Source: DHVE2 group archaeon | GTDB taxonomy: Archaea > Thermoplasmatota > Thermoplasmata > Thermoplasmatales > Aciduliprofundaceae | DNA: 6,366 nucleotides | Assembly: GCA_026986135.1 (NCBI GenBank) | Contig: JALSPD010000178.1 | Location: 1-6,366 of the forward strand | Reading direction: 5' to 3' | Shown: positions 1 through 6,071 of the stretch, piece by piece | Layout: each line of letters opens with the position of its first letter | Numbering within the stretch: the first letter of the stretch is position 1 | Notes under the pieces: model-generated | Databases searched by the model: none | The model's input: only the letters and a program-made list of their open reading frames with translations | Told to the model about the DNA's origin: nothing | Program-made: the position numbers and the translations under genes

Positions 1-25
1 CGATATACCCTACTATACCGCACAT
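1..25 (-). CDS. glmS: Glutamine-fructose-6-phosphate aminotransferase, N-terminal 8 codons only (cut by window edge)
   Basis: Reading leftwards from an ATG at 25, the codons give MCGIVGYI, which is the typical N-terminus of GlmS. The cysteine at position 2 would become the N-terminal nucleophile of the class II glutamine amidotransferase domain after Met removal. The start lies 1 base after the stop (27-29) of the GlmU-like gene, and an AAGGTGAT ribosome binding site at 31-38 is 5 bases upstream, so translation should be coupled. GlmS makes glucosamine-6-phosphate from fructose-6-phosphate and glutamine, the entry step to UDP-GlcNAc, which fits the gene just upstream. Other Ntn amidotransferases, such as asparagine synthetase, also begin with Met-Cys-Gly-Ile, but they usually continue differently. 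Only 25 bases are visible, so the call rests on this short motif plus context. Confidence 0.72.
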
Positions 26-26
26 A

Positions 27-1190
27 TCATATCACCTTCTCACCATTTTTGACATCCCCAAATATTGTTTTTAAAGCACCCACATTTACATCTGCACCCA
101 CAAGGACTCCGGGAGCGATTACACTACCCGCTCCAATATATGCACCATCTCCAAGTATCGCACCCACCGATTCAAAGTTAAAAATCTCATCCTCAACTAT
201 CCTCCTTACATTCCCCGAGAGGAGAATACTTCCATCCTCTATAGTTACACCATTGGCAATAACCGAATTTCTCATCCGAACGCCCACACCCACGGTAACA
301 TTCCTCATAATAATACTCCTCTCTATATAACTATGTGCACCAATTTCACTTCCATCTCCGATACTTACACCCGGCATTATCACAGTGTTAGGACCAATTA
401 CACAGTTCTCACCTATAACCACAGGACCCTTTATGTAAGAACCAGCACCAATAATGGTCCCCTTTCCAATTTCCACCTGTCCAATGATCTCAGATCTTTC
501 TATCTTGCCCTCAATCCTTCGGGGTAAAGATTTTAGAGCATACCAGTTAAGATTCAGCAGGTCCCATGGATACACAGCATCCAACCATGTGCATGAGGAA
601 GTTACAACTTTCAAATTATCCATACTGCTTATAATTTGAGGAAGATCATATATCTCCTCAGACATTGCTTTTTCAATCACTCTGAAAATATTAGCATCAA
701 AATGCCCTATCCCAGTGAAAACCTGTGCATTACCATGAATATTTTCCTTTTCAATTATTCTGACCTTGGTTCCCTCACGCACTATAACCCCGTATTTGGA
801 AGGCATATCTGAAATTGTTGTGAGAATTGTATTTTTCTCCTTCTTTATTTTCTCAATGCATAGGGGATCTACAAGATTATCTCCTGGAAGAAGGATAAAA
901 TCATCTCTGCTTCCCACCGCAGAAAGTGCATGTGCCGTACCCAGCTGCTTCTCCTGAATAACATAATCAATATCCACACCAAAATCCTTTCCATCCCCAA
1001 AATAGCGAATTATCTTATCCTTTTGATAACCCACCACAATGGTAATATTCGTAATACCAGAGATTCTCAATGCCGTTATAATCCACTCTAAAATGGGTTT
1101 GTTGCCCACAGGCATCATGGGTTTTGGATAATAAGTAGTGAGCGGCCTCAATCTCCTGCCCTCTCCAGCCGCAAGAATCACTGCCTCCAT
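27..1190 (-). CDS. Bifunctional sugar-1-phosphate nucleotidyltransferase / acetyltransferase (archaeal GlmU-like)
   Basis: 387 residues. Residues 1-215 form a nucleotidyltransferase domain: LAAGEGRRLRPLT at 6-18 with K23 of the following Pro-Lys-Pro (phosphate-binding signature), GTAHAL at 84-89 and the metal-binding PGDN at 102-105. Residues about 235-387 are hexapeptide repeats (I/V-G-x-x-x patterns such as IGENCVIGPNTVI) forming a left-handed beta-helix acetyltransferase domain. Length and architecture match archaeal enzymes of the Sulfolobus ST0452 and methanogen type, which acetylate glucosamine-1-phosphate and then attach UTP (or dTTP) to give UDP-GlcNAc. A glmS-like gene follows 1 base after the stop, which supports the UDP-GlcNAc role. 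The ATG at 1190 starts the protein at MEAVILAAG; a longer GTG start at 1235 would put the TATA box inside the gene. No Shine-Dalgarno precedes the ATG, so the mRNA is probably leaderless. Glucose-1-phosphate specificity cannot be excluded. Confidence 0.88.
   Translation of the reverse strand: MEAVILAAGEGRRLRPLTTYYPKPMMPVGNKPILEWIITALRISGITNITIVVGYQKDKIIRYFGDGKDFGVDIDYVIQEKQLGTAHALSAVGSRDDFILLPGDNLVDPLCIEKIKKEKNTILTTISDMPSKYGVIVREGTKVRIIEKENIHGNAQVFTGIGHFDANIFRVIEKAMSEEIYDLPQIISSMDNLKVVTSSCTWLDAVYPWDLLNLNWYALKSLPRRIEGKIERSEIIGQVEIGKGTIIGAGSYIKGPVVIGENCVIGPNTVIMPGVSIGDGSEIGAHSYIERSIIMRNVTVGVGVRMRNSVIANGVTIEDGSILLSGNVRRIVEDEIFNFESVGAILGDGAYIGAGSVIAPGVLVGADVNVGALKTIFGDVKNGEKVI
31..38 (-). promoter_or_regulatory. 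Ribosome binding site for the glmS-like gene
   Basis: On the minus strand the sequence reads AAGGTGAT, matching the archaeal anti-Shine-Dalgarno tail, with a 5-base spacer to the ATG at 25. It lies inside the last codons of the upstream GlmU-like gene. It supports a genuine gene start so close to the window edge. Confidence 0.65.
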
Positions 1191-1206
1191 GATGGTAAGT
1201 AATGGG

Positions 1207-1219
1207 TTTAAATATAAAA
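1207..1219 (-). promoter_or_regulatory. Archaeal box A promoter for the GlmU-like gene
   Basis: The minus strand reads TTTTATATTTAAA, centred near 1213 and about 23 bases upstream of the ATG at 1190, with an AACAA-type BRE-like stretch before it. This places transcription initiation at or within a base or two of the start codon, so a leaderless transcript. It sits in the 60-base gap after the aminotransferase gene and suggests that the GlmU-like/glmS pair has its own promoter besides any read-through. Confidence 0.6.
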
Positions 1220-1250
1220 TTGTTATCTTATACACGAAATTTTGATGATA

Positions 1251-2321
1251 TTAATTAACACTCCCCAGTACTATTTCTGCCACTTTGTCTCTATCTTCAC
1301 CCTTTAGGAGGGGATGTACTGGTATGGAGATAACTTCTTTACAGAGCATATCTGTAACTGGGAGATTTGCTGTATATCCCAGCTTCTTCATTATAGGCTG
1401 CTTATGGTTGCCCATGGGGTAGTATATGCCGAATCCAATACCCTCTTTTTTGAATGATTCTATCAAAGCATCCCTATTTCTCACCCTTATCGTGTATTGA
1501 TGATAAACATGCCTTGCCCTCTCATCCACATAAGGTATCATTACCTTTTCTCCAAGAACTTCATCATAGTACCTTGCATTTTGTCTTCTAATCTCATTTG
1601 CCATATCAAGTTTCCTTAGCTGCACAAGCCCTATAGCAGCCGCAATGTTGGTCATTCTGAAGTTCCACCCAAGTTCCTCATGCATGTACCTCTCTGTCTG
1701 CCCATGATTTCTCAACATTCTAACCCTCTCGGCGAGTTCATCATCATTTGTGGTTACCATTCCTCCTTCTCCAGTAGTCATATTCTTGGTAGGATAAAAT
1801 GAAAATCCTGCAATATGCCCAATACCACCCACTTTTTTTCCGTTCCACTCTGAGCCATGTGCCTGGGCTGCATCCTCTATCACAAATAAACCATGTTCTT
1901 CTGCGATCTCCATTATCTCATCCATGTTTGCCGCTTGCCCGTAAAGGTGCACGGGCATTATTGCCTTTGTGTTTGGAGTAATCTTTCTCCTTACATCATC
2001 CGGGTCAATGTTAAATGTTCTCTCATCAACATCCACAAAAATTGGTTTACCTCCGGCGCGTATTATGCTCGTTGCACTTGCTATAAAAGTGAAACTCGGC
2101 ACTATAACATCTTTTCCTTTTACACCAATTGCCTCCAGTGCAAGTATAAGCGCCTGCGTCCCGTTTGTCGTGCTAAGAGCATGCTTCACCCCGATGTACT
2201 CTGCAAACTCTTTTTCAAATCTCTTAACCCAATCACCATAGGCAAGCATACCTGAATCAAGAACCTTCTCAACCTCTCTCTTCTCATCCTCACCAATCCA
2301 TGGTTTCGCAATAGGTATCAT
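1251..2321 (-). CDS. DegT/DnrJ/EryC1/StrS family PLP-dependent sugar-nucleotide aminotransferase (WbpE-like role)
   Basis: 356 residues, normal for the family. Fold-type I PLP features are present: TNGTQAL at 52-58 (phosphate contact), EDAAQAHG at 149-156 with D150 expected to contact the pyridine nitrogen, and the Schiff-base lysine K179 in SFYPTKNM, followed by the Gly-rich TGEGGMVT. Members transfer the amino group of glutamate to a keto-sugar nucleotide in the cytosol. Between a WbpD-like acetyltransferase and a WbpB-like 3-dehydrogenase, the likely substrate is a UDP-3-keto-GlcNAc or -GlcNAcA sugar, giving the 3-amino sugar. The ATG overlaps the stop of the upstream gene by 4 bases (ATGA), and a GAGGTGG site lies 4 bases upstream, so translation is coupled. 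The active-site wording (FYPTKN) differs from what I recall for Pseudomonas WbpE, so substrate assignment rests on context. Confidence 0.88.
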   Translation of the reverse strand: MIPIAKPWIGEDEKREVEKVLDSGMLAYGDWVKRFEKEFAEYIGVKHALSTTNGTQALILALEAIGVKGKDVIVPSFTFIASATSIIRAGGKPIFVDVDERTFNIDPDDVRRKITPNTKAIMPVHLYGQAANMDEIMEIAEEHGLFVIEDAAQAHGSEWNGKKVGGIGHIAGFSFYPTKNMTTGEGGMVTTNDDELAERVRMLRNHGQTERYMHEELGWNFRMTNIAAAIGLVQLRKLDMANEIRRQNARYYDEVLGEKVMIPYVDERARHVYHQYTIRVRNRDALIESFKKEGIGFGIYYPMGNHKQPIMKKLGYTANLPVTDMLCKEVISIPVHPLLKGEDRDKVAEIVLGSVN

Positions 2322-2881
2322 TTTTCCACCTCTTCTGCATATTTTTTAAGTTCAGGAAATTCCTTGCCACAAACAGGACATTTAAAATTATCATCTAACT
2401 TCTCTCCGCATTCACACACAAATCCCACTACTCTTGCAGGCACCCCCATTACAAGGGCATGTGGTGGCACATCCTTTGTGACTACTGCCCCTGCAGCAAT
2501 CATTGCATACTCTCCAATCTCCACACCACATACAATAGTAGCATTTGCCCCAATACTCGCCCCCTTTCTTATTCTGGTATGACATAGCCTCGTTTCATCC
2601 CAGAGCCAGGCTCGGGGGTGCTTGTCATTGGTGAACACAGCCGCAGGACCAACAAAAACATCATCTTCAATTTCCACACCATGATATACAGATACATAGT
2701 TCTGAATCTTTACATTGTTCCCAATTTTCACATTAAAATCCACATAAACACCCTTTCCGAGATTGCAGTTCTCGCCTATAACCGCTCCTTCACGTATCTG
2801 TGCTTGATGCCAGATCCTTGTGCCTTGACCAATTCTTGCCTTCTCGCTTACTTCTGCTGTGGGATGAACGAAGTATTCCAT
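2318..2881 (-). CDS. UDP-3-amino-sugar N-acetyltransferase, left-handed beta-helix with C-terminal Cys motif (WbpD-like)
   Basis: 187 residues from the ATG at 2881. Residues 5-150 are hexapeptide repeats of a trimeric left-handed beta-helix acetyltransferase. Landmarks shared with WbpD are TRIWH at 21-25, NYVSVY at 61-66, GPAAVFTN at 78-85, ANATIVCG at 112-119, and GEYAMIAAGAVV at 123-134, followed by the GVPAR end-cap at 146-150. These enzymes use acetyl-CoA to acetylate the 3-amino group of UDP-GlcNAc3NA(A). The tail carries Cys156-x-Cys158 and Cys168-x-x-Cys171, a likely zinc-ribbon knuckle. An in-frame GTG at 2890 would add three residues, but that GTG is part of the AGGTGAG ribosome site, so ATG 2881 is preferred. 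The gene overlaps the aminotransferase by 4 bases and follows the WbpB-like gene by 47 bases in the same orientation. Confidence 0.87.
   Translation of the reverse strand: MEYFVHPTAEVSEKARIGQGTRIWHQAQIREGAVIGENCNLGKGVYVDFNVKIGNNVKIQNYVSVYHGVEIEDDVFVGPAAVFTNDKHPRAWLWDETRLCHTRIRKGASIGANATIVCGVEIGEYAMIAAGAVVTKDVPPHALVMGVPARVVGFVCECGEKLDDNFKCPVCGKEFPELKKYAEEVEK
2326..2332 (-). promoter_or_regulatory. Ribosome binding site for the aminotransferase gene
   Basis: GAGGTGG on the minus strand, 4 bases before the ATG at 2321, lies within the final codons of the acetyltransferase gene. It fixes the start at 2321 and supports translation as an internal operon gene. Confidence 0.65.
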
Positions 2882-2885
2882 TTTT

Positions 2886-2892
2886 CTCACCT
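2886..2892 (-). promoter_or_regulatory. Ribosome binding site that decides the acetyltransferase start
   Basis: The minus strand reads AGGTGAG with a 4-base all-A spacer to the ATG at 2881. The alternative in-frame GTG codon (2888-2890) falls inside this motif, which argues that it is ribosome binding sequence and not a start codon. Confidence 0.65.
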
Positions 2893-2928
2893 GGTGGATA
2901 TATTCACAGGCGTTATAAACATTTGCTC

Positions 2929-3885
2929 TTACCCCACATCCACAGCTTTTCCATTTTCCATAGATTTCAGCGCCGCCTTTGCAATCTTAACTGCTTCCAG
3001 TCCATCAACACCTGTAACAAGTGGCAACTTATGATTTTCCACAGCATTTATGAAGTCCTGCAGTTCCCTTCTGAGTGGCTCTTCTCTTTTAAGATTTATC
3101 TTTCTGATGTTTAGATCAATGCTCATTCGGTACGCGTTGTACTCATCCACCTCAAGTTTGTCTGATGAGATTTCAATGCTCTGAGCCATGTAATCCCCTT
3201 CCACATAGTTTGACTCCGTGGTAAGCCAGAGTTTTCTTATTTTCTTGGGCGTGAGCCAGTTCGTTTCTATATATCCTGTCTTTCCGTCTTTGAATGTGAG
3301 CAAAATAGACGCATGATCTTCATATCTCTCGTGCTTTATATTTCCTCCGCTCGCATAAACAGTTGCAACATCTCCCATCAAATAGCGAAGTACATCAATA
3401 TCATGCACTCCCAGGTCCATAACAACACCAACATCTCTTATCCTTGCAGGAAAGCCGCTGACTCTTTTTGCCCCTATTGAAATAACTTCTGTATTATTAA
3501 CAATATTCTTTTTTATGAATTCCACCATAGGATTATACCGTTCAATGTGACCAACTCCCAGAATTACATCTTGTTCTTTTGACATATCAATAAGTTCTTC
3601 TCCCGCCTCAATACTATGTACAAAGGGCTTCTCTACAAGAACATGTTTTCCTTCTTCAATTAATGTTTTTGCAATAGAATAATGCGTAATAGTTGGTGTT
3701 GCAACCACTGCGGCATCAAAATCCAAGTCTTTGATATCCCTGCTCCACTCAACCCCATACTTCTTAGCAACAGCCATCGCTGCCTCTTCATTCATATCAA
3801 CCACGCCAGCAAGATGGCCAAGTAAATTCAGAACACGAGCATGGTTCTTGCCCATAATCCCCGCACCGATTACTATTACTCTCAT
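2929..3885 (-). CDS. Gfo/Idh/MocA family UDP-N-acetylglucosamine(-uronate) 3-dehydrogenase (WbpB-like)
   Basis: 318 residues from the ATG at 3885. The N-terminal Rossmann domain starts with GAGIMG at 7-12 and D30 at the end of strand 2, consistent with NAD(H) binding. The family EKP motif is E85-K86-P87, followed by GHIERYNP at 112-119 and DLGVHDID at 157-164 with the probable catalytic H161. Length and motifs fit WbpB and the methanogen UDP-GlcNAc 3-dehydrogenase group, which oxidise the C3 hydroxyl to a ketone for the aminotransferase. It is first in the minus-strand unit with the acetyltransferase and aminotransferase downstream. An ATG at 3894 would add three residues; 3885 is chosen because GGAGATGG (3891-3898) lies 5 bases upstream and the Rossmann fold begins at once. 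Oxidation before or after C6 oxidation cannot be told from sequence. Confidence 0.85.
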   Translation of the reverse strand: MRVIVIGAGIMGKNHARVLNLLGHLAGVVDMNEEAAMAVAKKYGVEWSRDIKDLDFDAAVVATPTITHYSIAKTLIEEGKHVLVEKPFVHSIEAGEELIDMSKEQDVILGVGHIERYNPMVEFIKKNIVNNTEVISIGAKRVSGFPARIRDVGVVMDLGVHDIDVLRYLMGDVATVYASGGNIKHERYEDHASILLTFKDGKTGYIETNWLTPKKIRKLWLTTESNYVEGDYMAQSIEISSDKLEVDEYNAYRMSIDLNIRKINLKREEPLRRELQDFINAVENHKLPLVTGVDGLEAVKIAKAALKSMENGKAVDVG

Positions 3886-3917
3886 ACTCTCCATCTCCCA
3901 ATTGCCTACTTAGCAGG

Positions 3918-3930
3918 GATATAGTATATC
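3918..3930 (-). promoter_or_regulatory. Promoter (TATA region) of the wbpB-like/wbpD-like/wbpE-like unit
   Basis: The minus strand reads GATATACTATATC, centred at 3924. A TATA box there predicts initiation near 3898, 4 bases before the ATG at 3894 and about 13 before the preferred ATG at 3885. The element is a perfect 6-base-arm palindrome around one centre base. A purine- and A-rich stretch upstream (GAAATAAC) could serve as BRE. Confidence 0.5.
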
Positions 3931-3964
3931 TGTTATTTCTTTTTTGGCCTCCTTACTACGAAAG

Positions 3965-3975
3965 AAATATATTAT
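3965..3975 (+). promoter_or_regulatory. Archaeal box A promoter of the GlcNAc-1-phosphate transferase gene
   Basis: AAATATATTAT, centred about 27 bases before the ATG at 3997, is preceded by the purine-rich ACGAAAG as a possible BRE. Spacing predicts initiation at the start codon. No Shine-Dalgarno motif lies in the bases before the ATG, in keeping with a leaderless mRNA. Confidence 0.6.
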
Positions 3976-3996
3976 CTCTTTGATTTACCCCATCCA

Positions 3997-5010
3997 ATGT
4001 ACGAAATAATTGCTTCCTCTTTGGCATTACTAGCCACATTTGCATTCACATGGTATCTCACAAAGAGATGGATCCCTGCAGCAATATATTTCGGACTGGT
4101 GGGAAAAGACATGAATAAATATAATCGTCCCGAAGTGGCGGAGGGGGGTGGTGTAGCTGTTATTCTGGGGATGGCTTCAGGGTTGTTTTTATATTTATTC
4201 CTAAAATCAATATTTGGACATCCTACACACCTAACCGAGATATATGCTATAACCACAACAGTTGTCCTTGCAGGATTCATAGGATTTATAGATGATATCC
4301 TTGGATGGAAAAAAGGAATAAGACAGAGCAGAAAAGTAATTCTCTCATCTATTGTTGCTTTGCCTATGGTAACTTTAATTCTGATGAACCCCCAGTACAA
4401 CTCTTTTGTTGTGTGGGGTATCCCTTTGGGGTTTTACGCCATAGTTATTGTTCCAGTGGGAATTATCGGGGCGGCAAATGCATACAACATGGTGGGGGGC
4501 TACAATGGGCTTGAGGCTGGCCTGGGCATAATAATCTTGATTACTATTGCCACACAAGCAGCAATTAATGGGGAGCTATGGATTACATGCATATCTCTAA
4601 TTGGCTCTGCTGCTCTTGCAGGTTTTTTGTATTTCAATTGGTTTCCAGCAAAGGTTTTTCCTGGAGATTCACTTACCTATCCAGTGGGTGCACTAATTGG
4701 CGCAATGGTGATACTGGGAAACATGGAAATCTTTGGAGTATTACTGTTTCCGCTATATTTCATTGATTTTGCATTGTTTTTAAGGGCAAGATTTTTTGAC
4801 AAATTAGAAAAAATAGAGGCTTTTGGAGTTGTGGATAATAAAGGACATTTGGAGATGCCATACAAAAAAATATATGATTCGTGCCATATAGCAATTTGGA
4901 TTCTGAAAAAACTTAAAAAATATGCTACAGAGAGGGGCGTGGTACTAGCACTATATATCATACAACTTTTGATATCCGCTCTTGTGATATATGTTTTTAA
5001 TTTTATTTAA
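3997..5010 (+). CDS. UDP-GlcNAc:dolichyl/polyprenyl-phosphate GlcNAc-1-phosphate transferase (GPT, archaeal/eukaryotic type)
   Basis: 337 residues with about ten hydrophobic segments (for example 5-20, 53-70, 83-98, 143-160, 176-190, 196-213, 228-241, 315-335), as expected for the MraY/WecA/Alg7 superfamily of integral membrane enzymes. Catalytic landmarks are D99-D100 in GFIDDILG, NAYNMVGGYNGLEAG at 161-175 and FPGDS at 221-225. The NGLEAG wording resembles eukaryotic Alg7/DPAGT1 and archaeal AglH, whereas bacterial MraY/WecA usually have a DG-x-DGL form. These enzymes move a sugar-1-phosphate, usually GlcNAc-1-P, from UDP onto a polyprenyl phosphate on the cytosolic membrane face, the first step of lipid-linked glycan assembly for N-glycosylation. 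Neighbouring sugar-nucleotide genes fit that job. It diverges from the WbpB-like gene with its own promoter. Exact UDP-sugar specificity is inferred. Confidence 0.87.
   Translation: MYEIIASSLALLATFAFTWYLTKRWIPAAIYFGLVGKDMNKYNRPEVAEGGGVAVILGMASGLFLYLFLKSIFGHPTHLTEIYAITTTVVLAGFIGFIDDILGWKKGIRQSRKVILSSIVALPMVTLILMNPQYNSFVVWGIPLGFYAIVIVPVGIIGAANAYNMVGGYNGLEAGLGIIILITIATQAAINGELWITCISLIGSAALAGFLYFNWFPAKVFPGDSLTYPVGALIGAMVILGNMEIFGVLLFPLYFIDFALFLRARFFDKLEKIEAFGVVDNKGHLEMPYKKIYDSCHIAIWILKKLKKYATERGVVLALYIIQLLISALVIYVFNFI
4994..5008 (+). terminator. Possible oligo-T transcription terminator at the end of the GPT gene
   Basis: The coding strand reads TTTTTAATTTTATTT across the last codons of the GPT gene, and a separate promoter for the next gene begins about 35 bases on. 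Archaeal RNA polymerase stops at such T-rich tracts without needing a hairpin. In an AT-rich gene end this is weak evidence. Confidence 0.3.
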
Positions 5011-5044
5011 AATTTGTGTTGCTGCTAATGAAAAGAGGAAAAAA

Positions 5045-5054
5045 ATTATTTATT
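5045..5054 (+). promoter_or_regulatory. Archaeal box A promoter for the DUF354/dehydrogenase unit
   Basis: ATTATTTATT, centred about 25 bases upstream of the ATG at 5074, follows a purine-rich stretch (AAAAGAGGAAAAA) that could act as BRE. Spacing predicts a leaderless transcript. The position of this box inside a TTG-initiated extension (from 5053) argues against that longer reading. Confidence 0.5.
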
Positions 5055-5073
5055 GCAGTGCATTCTTCATTTA

Positions 5074-6066
5074 ATGAAAAAAAACTCAAAACTCATATGG
5101 ATAGATATCAAAAACTCACACGAACCATTATTGTTCAAATCACTTATGAAGGATTTACCATACAAGTTTTATATCACTGCCCGGGACTACGCTGAAATAA
5201 TTGGGCTTCTTAAAAAATACAATATAAACCATACAGTAATTGGAAAGTATCATGCTACCACAAAATATGGCAAAATATTAAATTTGGTTGTAAGATCACT
5301 TGAACTTGCAATAAAGATTCCAAGGTATGATTATTTTCTATCCCATGGATCAATATATGGAATCGTAGCAAGCAAACTAAGAATGAAGAAGAGAATAACG
5401 ATCACAGATAACGATTTTTATAATAGAACAAATAAAATAATATATGAAAACAGCGATTTTTTAATCGTACCCTCAGCATTAAACCACAAGAAATTTAAAA
5501 CAAAAAAGGTATATCAGTTTGATGGTTTTAAAGAGGACATATATATTGGAGATTTTAATCCAAAAAAATGTAAAAGAGAGATCCCTTTTGAAAATTATGT
5601 TTTAATAAGACCAGAAGCTTACAAAGCATATTATCTGGATCACAAAGTAAAAACTATCGTGCCCGAACTAATTTCTAAATTTCAAGAAAAAAATATAAAC
5701 ATAGTTCTGCTACCACGGTATCCAGAGGAGAGAGAATTATATAAAAAACATACAAATGTCTATATACCAAGAAACCCCATACACGGATTATGCGGAGCAT
5801 GGTTTGCAGATGCGGTGCTCACTGGCTCAGGTACTCTTGGAAGAGAGGCGGCCTGCATGGGTGTTCCAGCTGTTTCATTCTTCCCTGGAAGGAAATTATT
5901 GTCCGTGGATGAGGTTATGGTAAAAAGGGGCTGGCTATATCATTCCAGAGATGCAGAGAAAATAGTTAAATACGTATTGAATATCACACCACAGAAAAGA
6001 GGAACCGAACGCTCAAAAAAAGTTAGAAAAGATGTGATTTCAATAATTAGGGAAATAGTGGAGTGA
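5074..6066 (+). CDS. DUF354 family protein, GT-B-like fold; candidate glycosyltransferase
   Basis: 330 residues from the ATG at 5074, close to the usual DUF354 length. The start LIWIDIKNSHEPLLFKSL (7-24) matches the family opening, and ITITDNDFYN (108-117), FDGFKEDIYI (149-158) and ADAVLTGSGTLGREAACMG (245-263) are further landmarks. The last resembles the donor-site Gly/Glu region of GT-B enzymes and UDP-GlcNAc 2-epimerases. No membrane segment or signal peptide is evident. The role is unproven: next to a GPT and UDP-sugar genes, transfer of a sugar to the lipid-linked glycan is plausible. A WecB/WbpI-type 2-epimerase role looks less likely because the catalytic Glu and His of that family have no clear counterpart. 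The N-terminal half is strikingly A/T-rich compared with neighbours. The dehydrogenase gene starts 5 bases after the stop. Confidence 0.75.
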   Translation: MKKNSKLIWIDIKNSHEPLLFKSLMKDLPYKFYITARDYAEIIGLLKKYNINHTVIGKYHATTKYGKILNLVVRSLELAIKIPRYDYFLSHGSIYGIVASKLRMKKRITITDNDFYNRTNKIIYENSDFLIVPSALNHKKFKTKKVYQFDGFKEDIYIGDFNPKKCKREIPFENYVLIRPEAYKAYYLDHKVKTIVPELISKFQEKNINIVLLPRYPEERELYKKHTNVYIPRNPIHGLCGAWFADAVLTGSGTLGREAACMGVPAVSFFPGRKLLSVDEVMVKRGWLYHSRDAEKIVKYVLNITPQKRGTERSKKVRKDVISIIREIVE

Positions 6067-6067
6067 T
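6060..6067 (+). promoter_or_regulatory. Ribosome binding site for the nucleotide-sugar dehydrogenase
   Basis: GGAGTGAT overlaps the stop codon of the DUF354 gene and lies 4 bases before the ATG at 6072. An ATG at 6068 is out of frame with the dehydrogenase, so this site supports 6072 as the start and indicates coupling to DUF354 translation. Confidence 0.6.
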
Positions 6068-6071
6068 ATGA

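Noticed and set aside
1191..1235. GTG start at 1235 adding 15 residues to the GlmU-like protein
   Set aside because: The nucleotidyltransferase signature begins right after the ATG at 1190, and the extension would run across the TATA box at 1207-1219.
1893..2255. 120-codon plus-strand frame opposite the aminotransferase
   Set aside because: Complement of conserved PLP-enzyme sequence with no promoter, ribosome site or recognisable domain.
2898..2920. TATA-like strings between the WbpB-like and WbpD-like genes on the minus strand
   Set aside because: AT-rich matches, but their spacing predicts initiation inside or past the ribosome site or start codon, and the gene has a clear Shine-Dalgarno site typical of an internal operon gene.
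2618..3034. 138-codon plus-strand frame opposite the acetyltransferase and 3-dehydrogenase
   Set aside because: It spans two real genes and their junction on the other strand, and the product resembles no family.
3886..3894. ATG at 3894 as start of the WbpB-like gene
   Set aside because: Possible if the mRNA is nearly leaderless, but a GGAGATGG site is well spaced only for the ATG at 3885 and the Rossmann motif needs no extra residues. Kept as an alternative.
3972..4400. 142-codon minus-strand frame opposite the GPT gene
   Set aside because: It is antisense to a clear membrane-enzyme gene, has no family resemblance, and covers the promoter of that gene; a shadow frame.
5053..5073. TTG start adding 7 residues to the DUF354 protein
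   Set aside because: It begins inside the TATA-like box at 5045-5054, has no ribosome site, and the family N-terminus fits the ATG at 5074.
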